From assembly GCA_951812535.1 (NCBI GenBank), contig CATOSK010000004.1, forward strand, positions 1-64,000: a stretch of DNA of 64,000 nt, read 5' to 3'. The notes under the pieces were generated by a model. The model was given only the letters and a program-made list of their open reading frames with translations. It had not been told where the DNA came from and made no database searches. The DNA comes from an uncultured Dehalococcoidia bacterium. Lineage in GTDB: Bacteria; Chloroflexota; Dehalococcoidia; Lucifugimonadales; UBA3495. This document shows positions 16,836 through 25,988 of the stretch, in pieces; position 1 is the stretch's first letter; each line of letters begins with the position of its first letter. Both the position numbers and the translations under genes were made by a program.

Positions 16836-18824
16836 CTAATTGTCCGCCGGTTGGGGCTGCCTGGCACCGGCGGCCAGGGCGTCAAATCGTTCTTGGGCGT
16901 GCTCAGTTACCGTGGCCAGGTCATCCGGAAGCAGGAAACCCTGCTCGGCCAGGCCGGAGGCTGCCTCCTTGACCTGGGCCAGGTAGGCCTCCCTGGAATC
17001 GTAACGTTCTTCTATGGAGCGACGGGGGTCTTGCCGGGCTTCCCGGCCTTCCCTGGTCACGGCGAAGGGGATTGTCGCGCCCGTTGTTCCTATCACCTGT
17101 CCCTCCGCTCCAACCTCGGGATGCCGGAGGTTCCACCCGGCGTTGGTGGCGATGGGCACTGAAATGTCCGGCAGCCTGATTCCGGCCAGCTCGTTTCCGT
17201 CGGCGTCCACCGCCGGGGCCAGGAGAGGGTAGGGGCTCCCGATACTGGCCGGCAGGTTCTCCGCCGGGCTTGTTGCGGGGTCGAAATGGAGCCGCGAAAA
17301 CCGCTTCAAGTGGACCGGGAAATTTACCCCCGGGATCGCCCGGAACGCCGGCGCCACCGCCTCAGGAGCGACCAGCGTTCCGTCGGAGAGCCGGGGGTGG
17401 CAACTTGGAGGCGGCGCTGTGCCGGACCGGACCCAGGCGTCGAGGTTTGCAACGGACGCCCTCAGCACGGGGCGGTAATCGACCCAGTTGAACGGCTGCT
17501 GTCCCCGCGTCTCTCCCGGGCCCCGGCCGCCGACCAGCGGGAAGTTCCCCGAGGCGTGCTGCGTCCCCGCATAGTAATAGATGCGGATATCGTCCGACGG
17601 TTCCATGTCCCTGGCGCCGCTGACGTCGGTGTGAATCAGCGACAGGTGCGCCCACCAGTATTCCGAGGCGGAATTCATCAGGAAGATCCTGGGCACGCCG
17701 CCCTTGGCCCGCTGGCGGTCCAGCAGCCCCGCGGTCGCGCCGAGTTCCGCGTCGGTTTCAGGGGTTCCGGTGAAGGGAAACAGGTTGCTCATGCTGCGGC
17801 GGTGGGCCGTGGAAGGTTGGGCAAACCGCTGGTTGAACTCTCCCCGCCGGGCTCCCGCTACGTGGGCGATGACACCGTCGAATACCTTCCTGCCCCGCTC
17901 GTCCAGGTTCAGCCCCAGGAACAGCAGGTGGCGCAGGAACCGTCCGCTCTGGGACTGGCCGAATCCCAGGGCCAGGTCAACCTCCCCAGCGCATGGGTTG
18001 CCTGCTTCCGAGGACGCGTGCCTCAAGAACGAAATAAAGTCCCGGGTGGCCAGCAGTCCGAGTCCCGCCACCGGGGCGTGGCTGGTGGAGAAGGTTACAT
18101 CGTAGATCCGGCCGGGTTGGAACCCGGACTCCAGGTGAATGTGCGCGGGATCCGGGACCCGCCGCCCACCTTCGACCCGGGCAAAATGCCACTGCTCCCG
18201 GGGCACCGGACGGGGTTCCCCTTCCTCCGAATCGCGGACGGTGAGCGTGGCTTCCCAGTCTTCGAGGTGGTTGGCCGGATAGGGGCGGTGGCCCCGCTCC
18301 GAAAGCATTTGCACTGCCGATGCCTCAGAGGGCTGGAATGTGACCGCCATCCGGCCGGAGACCGGCCCGTCCTCGCGCACCGCGTGGGGAACGTCTATTC
18401 CCAGCAGACCAGGCGCGTCGGGAACATCGTGCTGCCAGCCGCACCACGCCACCGTGTAGCCCTGTCTCATCAGAAACCCGTTCCCAGGGTCCGGGGGGTC
18501 TACCGGGTCTCCATCATCGGGCGCGTCGTTGACCAGTTTCAGCGCCCGCCCCCGTCCCCGGTTCACGACATCCAGGAAAACCGTGCGGCATCCCCGGCTT
18601 GTTTCCACCGGACGCAACACCCGGAACGGCGCCGAAAAACAGACCATCCCGGCATCGTCCCGCGGCGCAAGCTCGATATCCGCTATCAGGCTGTTGTCGG
18701 GATGGCCCGGGTCAACCGAGAAAAACGCCTTGCCCTCGATCAACTCGTAAGGACCGGCCTCCCCGAAAGACTTCCCGCCCCAGTAAGGCTGCCGGTGATT
18801 GACCTCCACCCTGGATATTCCCAT
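16836..18824 (-). CDS. Large alpha/beta hydrolase-domain protein (Abhydrolase_10-like)
   Basis: 662 residues from ATG 18824, with GGAGG upstream. The nucleophile elbow is GFGQSQSGRFLRHL. Signature stretches include VFLDVVNRGRGRAL, GNGFLMRQGYTVAWCGWQ and SEYWWAHLSLIHTD. The architecture matches large hydrolases annotated only as alpha/beta hydrolase domain-containing proteins. No signal peptide is visible. It is first in an operon with the LLM enzyme and MmgE/PrpD. A full-length paralogue at 38533-40515 shares the same order of motifs. The substrate is unknown; ester or lactone hydrolysis is a guess from the fold. Confidence 0.8.
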   Translation of the reverse strand: MGISRVEVNHRQPYWGGKSFGEAGPYELIEGKAFFSVDPGHPDNSLIADIELAPRDDAGMVCFSAPFRVLRPVETSRGCRTVFLDVVNRGRGRALKLVNDAPDDGDPVDPPDPGNGFLMRQGYTVAWCGWQHDVPDAPGLLGIDVPHAVREDGPVSGRMAVTFQPSEASAVQMLSERGHRPYPANHLEDWEATLTVRDSEEGEPRPVPREQWHFARVEGGRRVPDPAHIHLESGFQPGRIYDVTFSTSHAPVAGLGLLATRDFISFLRHASSEAGNPCAGEVDLALGFGQSQSGRFLRHLLFLGLNLDERGRKVFDGVIAHVAGARRGEFNQRFAQPSTAHRRSMSNLFPFTGTPETDAELGATAGLLDRQRAKGGVPRIFLMNSASEYWWAHLSLIHTDVSGARDMEPSDDIRIYYYAGTQHASGNFPLVGGRGPGETRGQQPFNWVDYRPVLRASVANLDAWVRSGTAPPPSCHPRLSDGTLVAPEAVAPAFRAIPGVNFPVHLKRFSRLHFDPATSPAENLPASIGSPYPLLAPAVDADGNELAGIRLPDISVPIATNAGWNLRHPEVGAEGQVIGTTGATIPFAVTREGREARQDPRRSIEERYDSREAYLAQVKEAASGLAEQGFLLPDDLATVTEHAQERFDALAAGARQPQPADN

Positions 18825-18915
18825 GACTAACCTCCGCTGGCGCCACTCCCAGATGGCAGCTTATCCATAGGTCCTCACTATCCTGGAATAGCGATGCGAT
18901 GCCCTGGCTGCCGGG

Positions 18916-21900
18916 CTAGAAAACCGTGCTGGTATCCACGTCCAGGTCCGTCGGAGCGGCCTCGCCGGTGAAGTCCTGCCACCACTCCTCGAACCCGTCC
19001 AGCCCCATCTTGTCCCGCAGCCGCGCCAAGTGCGCCTTCACCTGCACCACCATGGGAAGGTTGTAGTCCATGGCCAGCTGGTACGTCCGCGCGACCCATT
19101 CCAGGGCCCCCGGAATATCCTCCTGTTCCTCGGCCACCATCCCCAGCTGACCGTAGGTGCGGGCCGCGCGGAGCAGGTCCCCCAGCTCCTCGAAAACCTC
19201 CCGCGCCTGGTGGTACCACCTGCCGGCTTCCTCGTACCGCTTCTGCTCGTGGAACAGCACTCCTAGCTGTCGGCACTCGTCCCCCACCGCCCGCCGGTTG
19301 CCCACCAATTCCCACTGGTTCATCGCCGCGACGTACCACTCCTCGGCCTCGTCGTAGATGATTCCCCGGTTCTGCTGGAGGAGGCCCAGGTGGTGGAACT
19401 CCACCGCCATCTGCACTTCCATCCCCAGCCGGTCCGCCAGGTTCAAGGCCTGCTCGTAGTAGTCGATGGCATCGTCGAACAGGTACTGGGAGTGAGACAC
19501 CGTTCCGAGCTCATGGAAAATCAGGACCGCCGTTTCCTCGTCCCGCTGTTCCTCGACGATGGCCCGCGCCCGCAGGTACCAGCTCTCCGCCTCCTGGTAC
19601 TCGAACCTCAGATGGGACACGGCTCCCAGGGCCCGGTAGTCCTTGACCATCTCCTCCTCGTCCGGGAGGCGCTGGTGGATATCCAGGGCTTTCTGATACA
19701 GCTCCTTGGCCTCAGCGTAGTAGCGTTGGTGCTGCTTCACCTGCCCCAACGCGAAATAATCGTCGGCCACAGAGGCCCGGTCCTCCCCGTTCTCGATAAT
19801 TCCCAGGGACTGCTCCAACCATCCTGCCGCCTCGTCCAGCCGGAACCTCCGCAGAGCAATCTGCCCGAACTGGTGGGATACTGCCGCCACCCTGGGATCC
19901 TCGGAGCTTCCCTCCAGGCCGGCAAGGTACTCGTACAGCTGGCGGTTCAGGTCCTCGGCATATTCCAGGTCTCCCACGTCCACCGACTCGCTGGCTTCCG
20001 TGCCCAGCAGGTAGGTCCAGAACTCCTCGGCAGAGTTGGATGCCGCTTCTTCCGCAGTCACGCCGACAACTTCCAGCAGCTGCCGACGCAAGCGCCGCAG
20101 CTCCGGGAAGCGCTTCTGCATCCGGTAGACCTGGGCCAGAGGCTGGACCAGCAGCTGGGCGTTGTCCCAATGACGGGCCTCCAGGGCCAGGCCCAGGGCC
20201 TGGGTCAGGTTGCCCTCCTCCGCGAGGATTGCCGTCACGCCCGCGTCCTGGTTTTCGTAGAGGGACTCCATGAAGTAGTCCGCCGTGTCCGCGTAGACCC
20301 GCACGTACTCCTGTTCCAGGTCTCTCAGCCGGGCCGCCGCAACCTGCTGTCCCAGCTTGCGCCCGTAGAACCAGGGCAGCGCCGGATGGATCTGGTACAC
20401 GCTGGGGGAAACCCCTTCCAGGAAGCCATCCGCCTGCCCAGTCCGCAAAAGCGTGCGCGTCGCCCCCCAACCCAGTTCCTCGCCCATCGCTCCCTTGTAG
20501 CCGGCCTCGCCGGTCATGTGGTTCAGGATGTCCATCATCACGCGCCGCTGGAACAGGGCAAGGAAGGGCAGGTGGGCCCGGCTCCGGCGGGACATCTTTC
20601 CCCATGAGAATTCCATCGCCGCTGTGAGCGAAGGCGGCCTGCCCTCTTCCTGGGCCGATTCCGGGAGGCTCTCCAGCGTCCGCTGGAGTTCGGCCAGCAG
20701 CGCGGTAGCGGGCACGTCCTTCAGTCGCGGCAGCACGATCTTCATGGCCAGCGGGTTGCCCTCGACGAAGTCGACGATATCCACCACTTCCGGGGACAAC
20801 CGCCCCGGGTCAACTCCGGCCTGAGAAACGACCGCGGCGGCCAGTTCCCTCCAGTCACCGCCCTGCAGGCCGGGCAGGGTCATTGTACGATGGGGCACGG
20901 ACAGCCAGTCCTCCCCATCCCGCCGCGTTGCCAGCAGGACCCAGCTTTGTTCCTCACCGGCTACGCTGGCGATGAACTCGTTCAGCCCCTCCAGTTCCTC
21001 GGGCTCCAGCAGCCCGGGCGAACCTGACGGAAAACCCGCCGCGTTTTCCACGTTGTCCCAGATAAGCAGTGAAGGGTGCTGCTGCAGGTACTCCACCACC
21101 CAGCTCCGCTGCTGGTCCAGGCTCAAATCGGGAAACTCCAAACCCGCCACGCTCGTCCCGATTTCGTGAACAATGCGCTCCAGCCCCGACGGGTGGGACG
21201 CCTCGAAGGTCGTGTAGAATACCCCGCCAGGCCGCTGTTTCCGGCCGATCCTTTGGAACCACCGGGCGAGGCCCAGGCAGAGCTCGGTCTTGCCGCTCCC
21301 GGTCGGACCGGTCAGCGACACCGTGGGGGACTCCGTGAAAATTCGCTCCAGCCGGTGCAGTTCTCCCTGCCTGCCAACCAGGCCGAAGGCTCCCGCAGCC
21401 GGCAGCTGCATCTCCACGTTCACATCCTGCTGCTGGGGCTGGAGCATGGGCGGCGCCAATGGGTCGGGCGCTTCCCCTTCGATTGCCCTGGGAGAATACT
21501 CACGGGACTGGAACGTAACCGGCGCAACCCAGTCCCACATCACCTGCTTGCCGGACAGAATCACCCGCACGGGCGATTCCATCAGGGCGTTCCGCGCCCT
21601 GGCTGCACTGGCCGCGGCATCCATCCCGCCCGCCAGGGACTGGTAGAACTGGCGGACAAACAATTCGCGGCTTGCCGAGTCCGCCAGCGGATAGGGGAGG
21701 CATACCACCACCGGCACCCCGTGCTCCGCCAGGTCCGAGGCCGCCCCGGCCAGGCTGCCCAAGGATCCCAGGCGCTCCTCTCCAGGCCCGTTAAGGAACG
21801 CCACCGGCACCTGCGCCGATTCCAGCGTCCGGCCCAATTGGGCAATCTCCACCGTCTCCGGTCCCACGCTGGTTTCCAGGATTACTGTCCCCGGTTCATC

Positions 21901-22602
21901 CCCTGCCGCGATTCCATCGAGTTGGACAACGTGGTAGTACCGGGGGTTGGTTTCCAGGGCATCGGTCAGCCCCTTGAAACTGGATGGGCTGACGTATTCC
22001 AGCTCGGCCTGCACTTCCAGGCCCTCCAGGGCAACGGCGGCTTCGGAAGCCAACCCTCCTCGGAAAAGGCTGGGGAAGAGGCTGTTTTCCAAGGATGGAC
22101 GCGGGGCGATGAGCAGGACGTTAAGCTGGTCCGTTGGCAAGTCTGCGCCAAATTCACCGAGGGCTTCAGATGGCCCTCGACGTATGACGCTTGCCATCAG
22201 GGTGGCCGGATACCCTGCTTCCGTCTCGTTCATGAGCTCCCACGGAAGGCGCAGAAACTCCCGCCGGGACGAAACGATTTCGAGCCGGGTTTCCCCAAGG
22301 CCCTCCCCGGAAGCCCGGGAGTAGATGCGAGCCGCTTCCGGGTTGGCGTTGAAGGTTGATTCGAACAGCACCCGTCCCAGGTTTCTCAACCCGGTCTCCA
22401 CCGCCTCCGAACGGGCCTTGGCGGCACCGAAGGGCTGCTCCGCGTACTCCCGGAAGTACCAGTCAAGTTCCCGCTGGTCCGAGGCTTCCAGGGGGTTGGA
22501 GAATTCTGAAGGAGGGGCTTCCAGGGTGGCATCCGGCTTTCGGTAGACAACCTTCAGCTGGCCGGATTGGGCTAGGTCGTGAATCTCAATCGCTTGGGAC
22601 AC
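18916..22602 (-). CDS. CHAT-like domain + STAND/NB-ARC NTPase + TPR repeat protein
   Basis: 1228 residues from GTG 22602, with AGGAG six bases upstream; the TTG at 22659 lacks such a site. Residues about 40-360 have a CHAT fold: RREFLRLPWELMNE, VVVCLPYPL, FYQSLAGGMDAAASAARARNAL. The peptidase dyad seems lost, since the usual HG is I231 after YHVVQLDG and the usual N-A-C is N271-G-P273. A STAND NTPase follows with Walker A GPTGSGKT at 432-439 and Walker B LLIWDN (D516). The C-terminal third is a long series of TPRs (FALGQVKQHQRYYAEAKELYQKAL and similar). It is probably a signal-sensing scaffold; the partner is unknown. It diverges from the FMN split-barrel gene. Confidence 0.85.
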   Translation of the reverse strand: MSQAIEIHDLAQSGQLKVVYRKPDATLEAPPSEFSNPLEASDQRELDWYFREYAEQPFGAAKARSEAVETGLRNLGRVLFESTFNANPEAARIYSRASGEGLGETRLEIVSSRREFLRLPWELMNETEAGYPATLMASVIRRGPSEALGEFGADLPTDQLNVLLIAPRPSLENSLFPSLFRGGLASEAAVALEGLEVQAELEYVSPSSFKGLTDALETNPRYYHVVQLDGIAAGDEPGTVILETSVGPETVEIAQLGRTLESAQVPVAFLNGPGEERLGSLGSLAGAASDLAEHGVPVVVCLPYPLADSASRELFVRQFYQSLAGGMDAAASAARARNALMESPVRVILSGKQVMWDWVAPVTFQSREYSPRAIEGEAPDPLAPPMLQPQQQDVNVEMQLPAAGAFGLVGRQGELHRLERIFTESPTVSLTGPTGSGKTELCLGLARWFQRIGRKQRPGGVFYTTFEASHPSGLERIVHEIGTSVAGLEFPDLSLDQQRSWVVEYLQQHPSLLIWDNVENAAGFPSGSPGLLEPEELEGLNEFIASVAGEEQSWVLLATRRDGEDWLSVPHRTMTLPGLQGGDWRELAAAVVSQAGVDPGRLSPEVVDIVDFVEGNPLAMKIVLPRLKDVPATALLAELQRTLESLPESAQEEGRPPSLTAAMEFSWGKMSRRSRAHLPFLALFQRRVMMDILNHMTGEAGYKGAMGEELGWGATRTLLRTGQADGFLEGVSPSVYQIHPALPWFYGRKLGQQVAAARLRDLEQEYVRVYADTADYFMESLYENQDAGVTAILAEEGNLTQALGLALEARHWDNAQLLVQPLAQVYRMQKRFPELRRLRRQLLEVVGVTAEEAASNSAEEFWTYLLGTEASESVDVGDLEYAEDLNRQLYEYLAGLEGSSEDPRVAAVSHQFGQIALRRFRLDEAAGWLEQSLGIIENGEDRASVADDYFALGQVKQHQRYYAEAKELYQKALDIHQRLPDEEEMVKDYRALGAVSHLRFEYQEAESWYLRARAIVEEQRDEETAVLIFHELGTVSHSQYLFDDAIDYYEQALNLADRLGMEVQMAVEFHHLGLLQQNRGIIYDEAEEWYVAAMNQWELVGNRRAVGDECRQLGVLFHEQKRYEEAGRWYHQAREVFEELGDLLRAARTYGQLGMVAEEQEDIPGALEWVARTYQLAMDYNLPMVVQVKAHLARLRDKMGLDGFEEWWQDFTGEAAPTDLDVDTSTVF

Positions 22603-22895
22603 TGCCTGCTCCTGTATACGCTGGACTGGCCCCGGTACTGGCGCCGCTGTCGTTGCCAACCGGAAACCGGTGGTCTAGAATCGGCCGATATTCGCAATTG
22701 TTAGGCCCGGTGCCGGCGCATCCCGGACTGCGGTGTCAGCCGGTCGAAGGCGCTGGAGGGCTTCCGGGAAATCCAGCGCATTATACTATATTCAGTCTGG
22801 CCGCCGTTGCCGGCGGCTTCGTCTGACCGCTCCCCGACTCGCTTCTCAGCGAACGGGCCCGAGAGTTGGCGGTCGGTGGAGATCTGGGGGGGACA

Positions 22896-23354
22896 TTGAT
22901 TGACATAAGCGGAGAAATGCAGGAACTGTTGGACAACGCCCTCGCCGACGGCTGCTGCTGCATCGTGGGCACCGCCTCGGGAGAGGGACGCCCCCAGATC
23001 AGCATGAAGGGAAGCGTGCTGGTTTATGATCCGACCACACTGGCTTACTGGGAACGCGCCCGCCGCTCGGCCATGGAAAACGTGGCCGATAATCCCCAGG
23101 TAGTCGTGTTCTACCGGAACGCGGAACGCCGCATTAACTGGCGGTTCCACGGGACTGCGGAAGTCCTGGAGAGCGGTCCGGTTCGCGAGGATGTCATGTC
23201 CCGCACCGTGCAGGGCGAACTCGACCGGGACCCGGAACGCACCGGAGCGGCTGTCCTGGTCCACGTCGACCGGGTCACCGCCCTTTCCGGCGAGGTACTC
23301 CAGGAAAAGACTAGGCGCGCCGATTGGTCTTCATGCGATGAGCGACCCATTTAG
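22896..23354 (+). CDS. Pyridoxamine 5'-phosphate oxidase-like FMN-binding split-barrel protein
   Basis: 152 residues from TTG 22896 (reading IDISGEMQELLDNAL), after a run of seven G. Further in-frame candidates are TTG 22866 and ATG 22917. Split-barrel features are CCCIVGTASGEGRPQISMKGSVLVYD and NVADNPQVVVFYRN. Family members bind FMN, F420 or heme and reduce or sequester small molecules; this one is too diverged for a substrate. The PaREP1-like gene follows after 8 bp, so they form a two-gene unit. Confidence 0.8.
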   Translation: MIDISGEMQELLDNALADGCCCIVGTASGEGRPQISMKGSVLVYDPTTLAYWERARRSAMENVADNPQVVVFYRNAERRINWRFHGTAEVLESGPVREDVMSRTVQGELDRDPERTGAAVLVHVDRVTALSGEVLQEKTRRADWSSCDERPI

Positions 23355-23362
23355 AGAAAGAT

Positions 23363-23746
23363 ATGGCCAACGGAAGCGGCAACGAAGCGGTCAGGCACAC
23401 AGCCCAGGCACGCGAGTTCCTCGACCGGGCCGACCAGAACCTGGCTGACGGAGACCTCCGCCAGGCATCGGAAAAGGGCTGGGGCGCAGCCGCCCACATG
23501 GCCAAGGCAGTGGCCATCGTCCAGGGGTGGGAGTACGACCGGCACAGCCACTTCCACCGGGTGATGAACCAGGCCCGCCGCCTAAGCGGCAACGACCGCC
23601 TTCCATTCCTGCATGGGCGGGCGGAGATCCTGCACGTAAACTTTTACGAGCTGACCGGCGACCTGGACCCGGTGACCATTGGGGAGGACCTAGCCAGCAT
23701 GGGAGAGCTCCTGGACGTGCTGGAGGCCCTGACAGCCAAGGCCTGA
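23363..23746 (+). CDS. PaREP1/HEPN-like small helical protein
   Basis: 127 residues, mostly helical. The sequence FLDRADQNLADGDLRQASEKGWGAAAHMAKAVA resembles PaREP1-family proteins, which belong to the HEPN-like helical bundle group. A canonical HEPN ribonuclease motif (R-x4-6-H) is not obvious; RHSHFHR is the only close match and is in a different context. It sits 8 bp after the split-barrel gene. Nucleotide-binding or structural roles are both possible. The assignment is moderate. Confidence 0.6.
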   Translation: MANGSGNEAVRHTAQAREFLDRADQNLADGDLRQASEKGWGAAAHMAKAVAIVQGWEYDRHSHFHRVMNQARRLSGNDRLPFLHGRAEILHVNFYELTGDLDPVTIGEDLASMGELLDVLEALTAKA

Positions 23747-23759
23747 ATGTCAACAAAGC

Positions 23760-23788
23760 AAGGGAGCGCCGGTTGACGGCGTTCCCTT
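23760..23788. terminator. Bidirectional terminator between converging genes
   Basis: Arms AAGGGAGCGCCG and CGGCGTTCCCTT pair over 12 bp with one G-U wobble and a 5-base loop. It lies between the PaREP1-like gene and the converging acyl-CoA synthetase gene. Confidence 0.8.
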
Positions 23789-23816
23789 TGGTCCGGCTGT
23801 CTTGCGGAAGCGTTCC

Positions 23817-25943
23817 CTACTGGAGCACAGCCAGTGCGTCCGCAACCTTCACTCCCTGACCTTTGGGCATCACCATCAGGGGGTTGATGTCCAGCTCCGA
23901 CAGTTTCCCTTCGAGGTTAACGGCCATCTGGGAGACCCGCACCAGGGTGTCCGCCAGCGCGTCAATGTCTGCTTCCGGGGAGCCCCGGAAGCCCTGCAGC
24001 AGCTTGACTCCCTTGACCTGGTGGACCATCTCCAGCGCTTCCGTCTTCGTGATGGGGCAGTGCCTCACCGCCACGTCGTTGTAGACTTCCACCATCACGC
24101 CGCCGGTCCCGAAGAGCACCAGCGGCCCCAGCTGGGTGTCGTAGTTGACTCCTGCGATGACTTCCACGCCGCCGCTCACCATTTCCTGGACCAGCACTCC
24201 TTCAACCCTGGCCTGGGGGTCGTACCGCCGCGCCCCTTCCATGATCCCGTTGAAGGCTTCGCTGACCTCTGCCCCGTTTTTCAACCCAAGCCGGATGCCG
24301 CCCGCCTCCGTCTTGTGCAGGATGTCCGGCGAGTTCACCTTAAGCGCCACCGGGTAACCGATGCGCTGGGCCGCGTCGGCCGCCTCAGCAGCAGATCCCG
24401 CAACCTCTTCTCGGGTAACCGGGATTCCCCACTCCACAATCAGCTGCTTCCCTTCGTACTCCGTTAGCGACGCCCGACCCAGGCCGGTGACCCGTTCCAC
24501 GGCCGCGGCCTGGGTCCCGCTCATTGCCGAAGCGCTGCCGAATCCGTCCGCGTTCCGTCCCTCCAGCCACTCGTGGTAGTCCAGCAGGGACTTGAGGCCC
24601 ATGGCCAGCTTGTCCGGCACGTAGAAGATGGGTATCCCGGCTTCCTTCAGCTTGGGCAACCCCGCCGTTGCCCCCCGGGTACCCGTCCAAAGAAACGCTA
24701 CTCCCTTGTCGCCGGCGTCCCGCTGGGCAATCACCTGCTCCGCCTGGGCGTCCGCTCCGGCGCTGGCCACCACCAGGTTGCCCACCGTCGGCTCGGAGAT
24801 CAGGAAGTCCATTATCTCGGGGAAGGACTCACTGTTGGCGAACCCGGTCACGTCGGAGGGATTCGCGGCCCAACCGAATCCCTTCAGCACCCCGTTGATT
24901 CCGTCCCGCGCCCGCTCCGTCAGGAGCGGCAGGTCCAACCCCGCCTGTCCGCACATGTCCGCAGTCAGCGAGCTGATCCCGCCAGAGTGGGAGACCACCG
25001 CCACACCCTTCTGGGTGGGCTTGGGAAGGTTGGCCAGCAACTGGGAGACCTCCAGCAATTCGTCATAGTCCTGGACCCGGATCACGCCGTATTGCGCGAA
25101 TATTTCGTCGTACACCGCATCGGATCCCGTCAGCGCCGCCGTGTGTGACTGCGCCGCCCGCGCTCCAAGGTCGGACCTCCCGATCTTGATCAGGACAATC
25201 GGCTTGCCCCGTTCCGCCGCCAGCCTGGCGACCTCGGTGAACTTGCGGGCGTCCTTGAAACCCTCCACGAAACCTGCGATTACCTTGACCCCGTCGTCGT
25301 CCAGCAGGTAACGGGCAAAGTCGCAGAAGTCCAGGTCAGCCTCGTTGCCGGTGGAGATGATGTGGCTCAATCCGATGCCTTCCTCCACCGCCCTGGTGAG
25401 GAAGGGGCCGAAGGCGGAGGCGCCGCTCTGGCAGATGAGGCCCACCGGGCCGGTCAGTCCGTCCGACCCTCGGGACGAGGAGCTGGCCCAGATGTTGTCC
25501 CGCACGTTGGCCAGCCCCAGGCAGTTGGGGCCGCTGCACCGCAGCCCTGACTCCCGGGCAAAGCGGCTCAACTCGGCCTGCAGGTCGCTCCGGTCATCCT
25601 CTCCACGTTCCGAGAACCCCGCCGAGATAATGACCGCCGACTTGGCCCCCTTCTCATGGCTCTCTTTCAGCACGTCCAGCACCCGGTTGTAGGGGACGAC
25701 AATTCCCACCAGGTCCGGGCCTTCCGGCAGTTCACTGACGCTGGGGTAGGCCTTGACCCCCATAACCTCGTCGTAGTTGGGGTTGACCGGATAGATTCTC
25801 ACCCGGTCCTGGCACGACTGGAGCATCGCGTTGAGGAACCGCCCGCCGTACTGCATCCTAGGCGTCGCGCCGACAATGGCCACCGACTCCGGGTTCAACA
25901 TCTTGTGGATCGAGGCGAGTTGACTGTCACTCCAGGTTGCCAT
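23817..25943 (-). CDS. NDP-forming acyl-CoA synthetase (acetate-CoA ligase family)
   Basis: 708 residues from ATG 25943, with GGGAGAG upstream. Domains in order: CoA-binding (ESVAIVGATPRMQYGG), a succinyl-CoA-synthetase-like flavodoxin domain with the phospho-His loop SHTAALTGSD, and an ATP-grasp domain from about residue 490 (EYEGKQLIVEWGIPVTREEV, YPVALKVNSPDILHKTEAGG). These enzymes interconvert acyl-CoA + NDP + Pi and acid + NTP. In this neighbourhood it could activate or release acids made by the hydrolases and ThDP enzymes. The next gene upstream on the same strand, 45 bp away, is a ThDP enzyme. Confidence 0.92.
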   Translation of the reverse strand: MATWSDSQLASIHKMLNPESVAIVGATPRMQYGGRFLNAMLQSCQDRVRIYPVNPNYDEVMGVKAYPSVSELPEGPDLVGIVVPYNRVLDVLKESHEKGAKSAVIISAGFSERGEDDRSDLQAELSRFARESGLRCSGPNCLGLANVRDNIWASSSSRGSDGLTGPVGLICQSGASAFGPFLTRAVEEGIGLSHIISTGNEADLDFCDFARYLLDDDGVKVIAGFVEGFKDARKFTEVARLAAERGKPIVLIKIGRSDLGARAAQSHTAALTGSDAVYDEIFAQYGVIRVQDYDELLEVSQLLANLPKPTQKGVAVVSHSGGISSLTADMCGQAGLDLPLLTERARDGINGVLKGFGWAANPSDVTGFANSESFPEIMDFLISEPTVGNLVVASAGADAQAEQVIAQRDAGDKGVAFLWTGTRGATAGLPKLKEAGIPIFYVPDKLAMGLKSLLDYHEWLEGRNADGFGSASAMSGTQAAAVERVTGLGRASLTEYEGKQLIVEWGIPVTREEVAGSAAEAADAAQRIGYPVALKVNSPDILHKTEAGGIRLGLKNGAEVSEAFNGIMEGARRYDPQARVEGVLVQEMVSGGVEVIAGVNYDTQLGPLVLFGTGGVMVEVYNDVAVRHCPITKTEALEMVHQVKGVKLLQGFRGSPEADIDALADTLVRVSQMAVNLEGKLSELDINPLMVMPKGQGVKVADALAVLQ

Positions 25944-25988
25944 CAAAAATCTCTCCCATTGACTGGTTCAACTGTTCCAGGTTGGGGC

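Noticed and set aside
22780..22787. Overlapping TATAAT/TATACT boxes between the STAND and split-barrel genes
   Set aside because: No -35 box at a usable distance is seen on either strand, so a promoter call is not supported.
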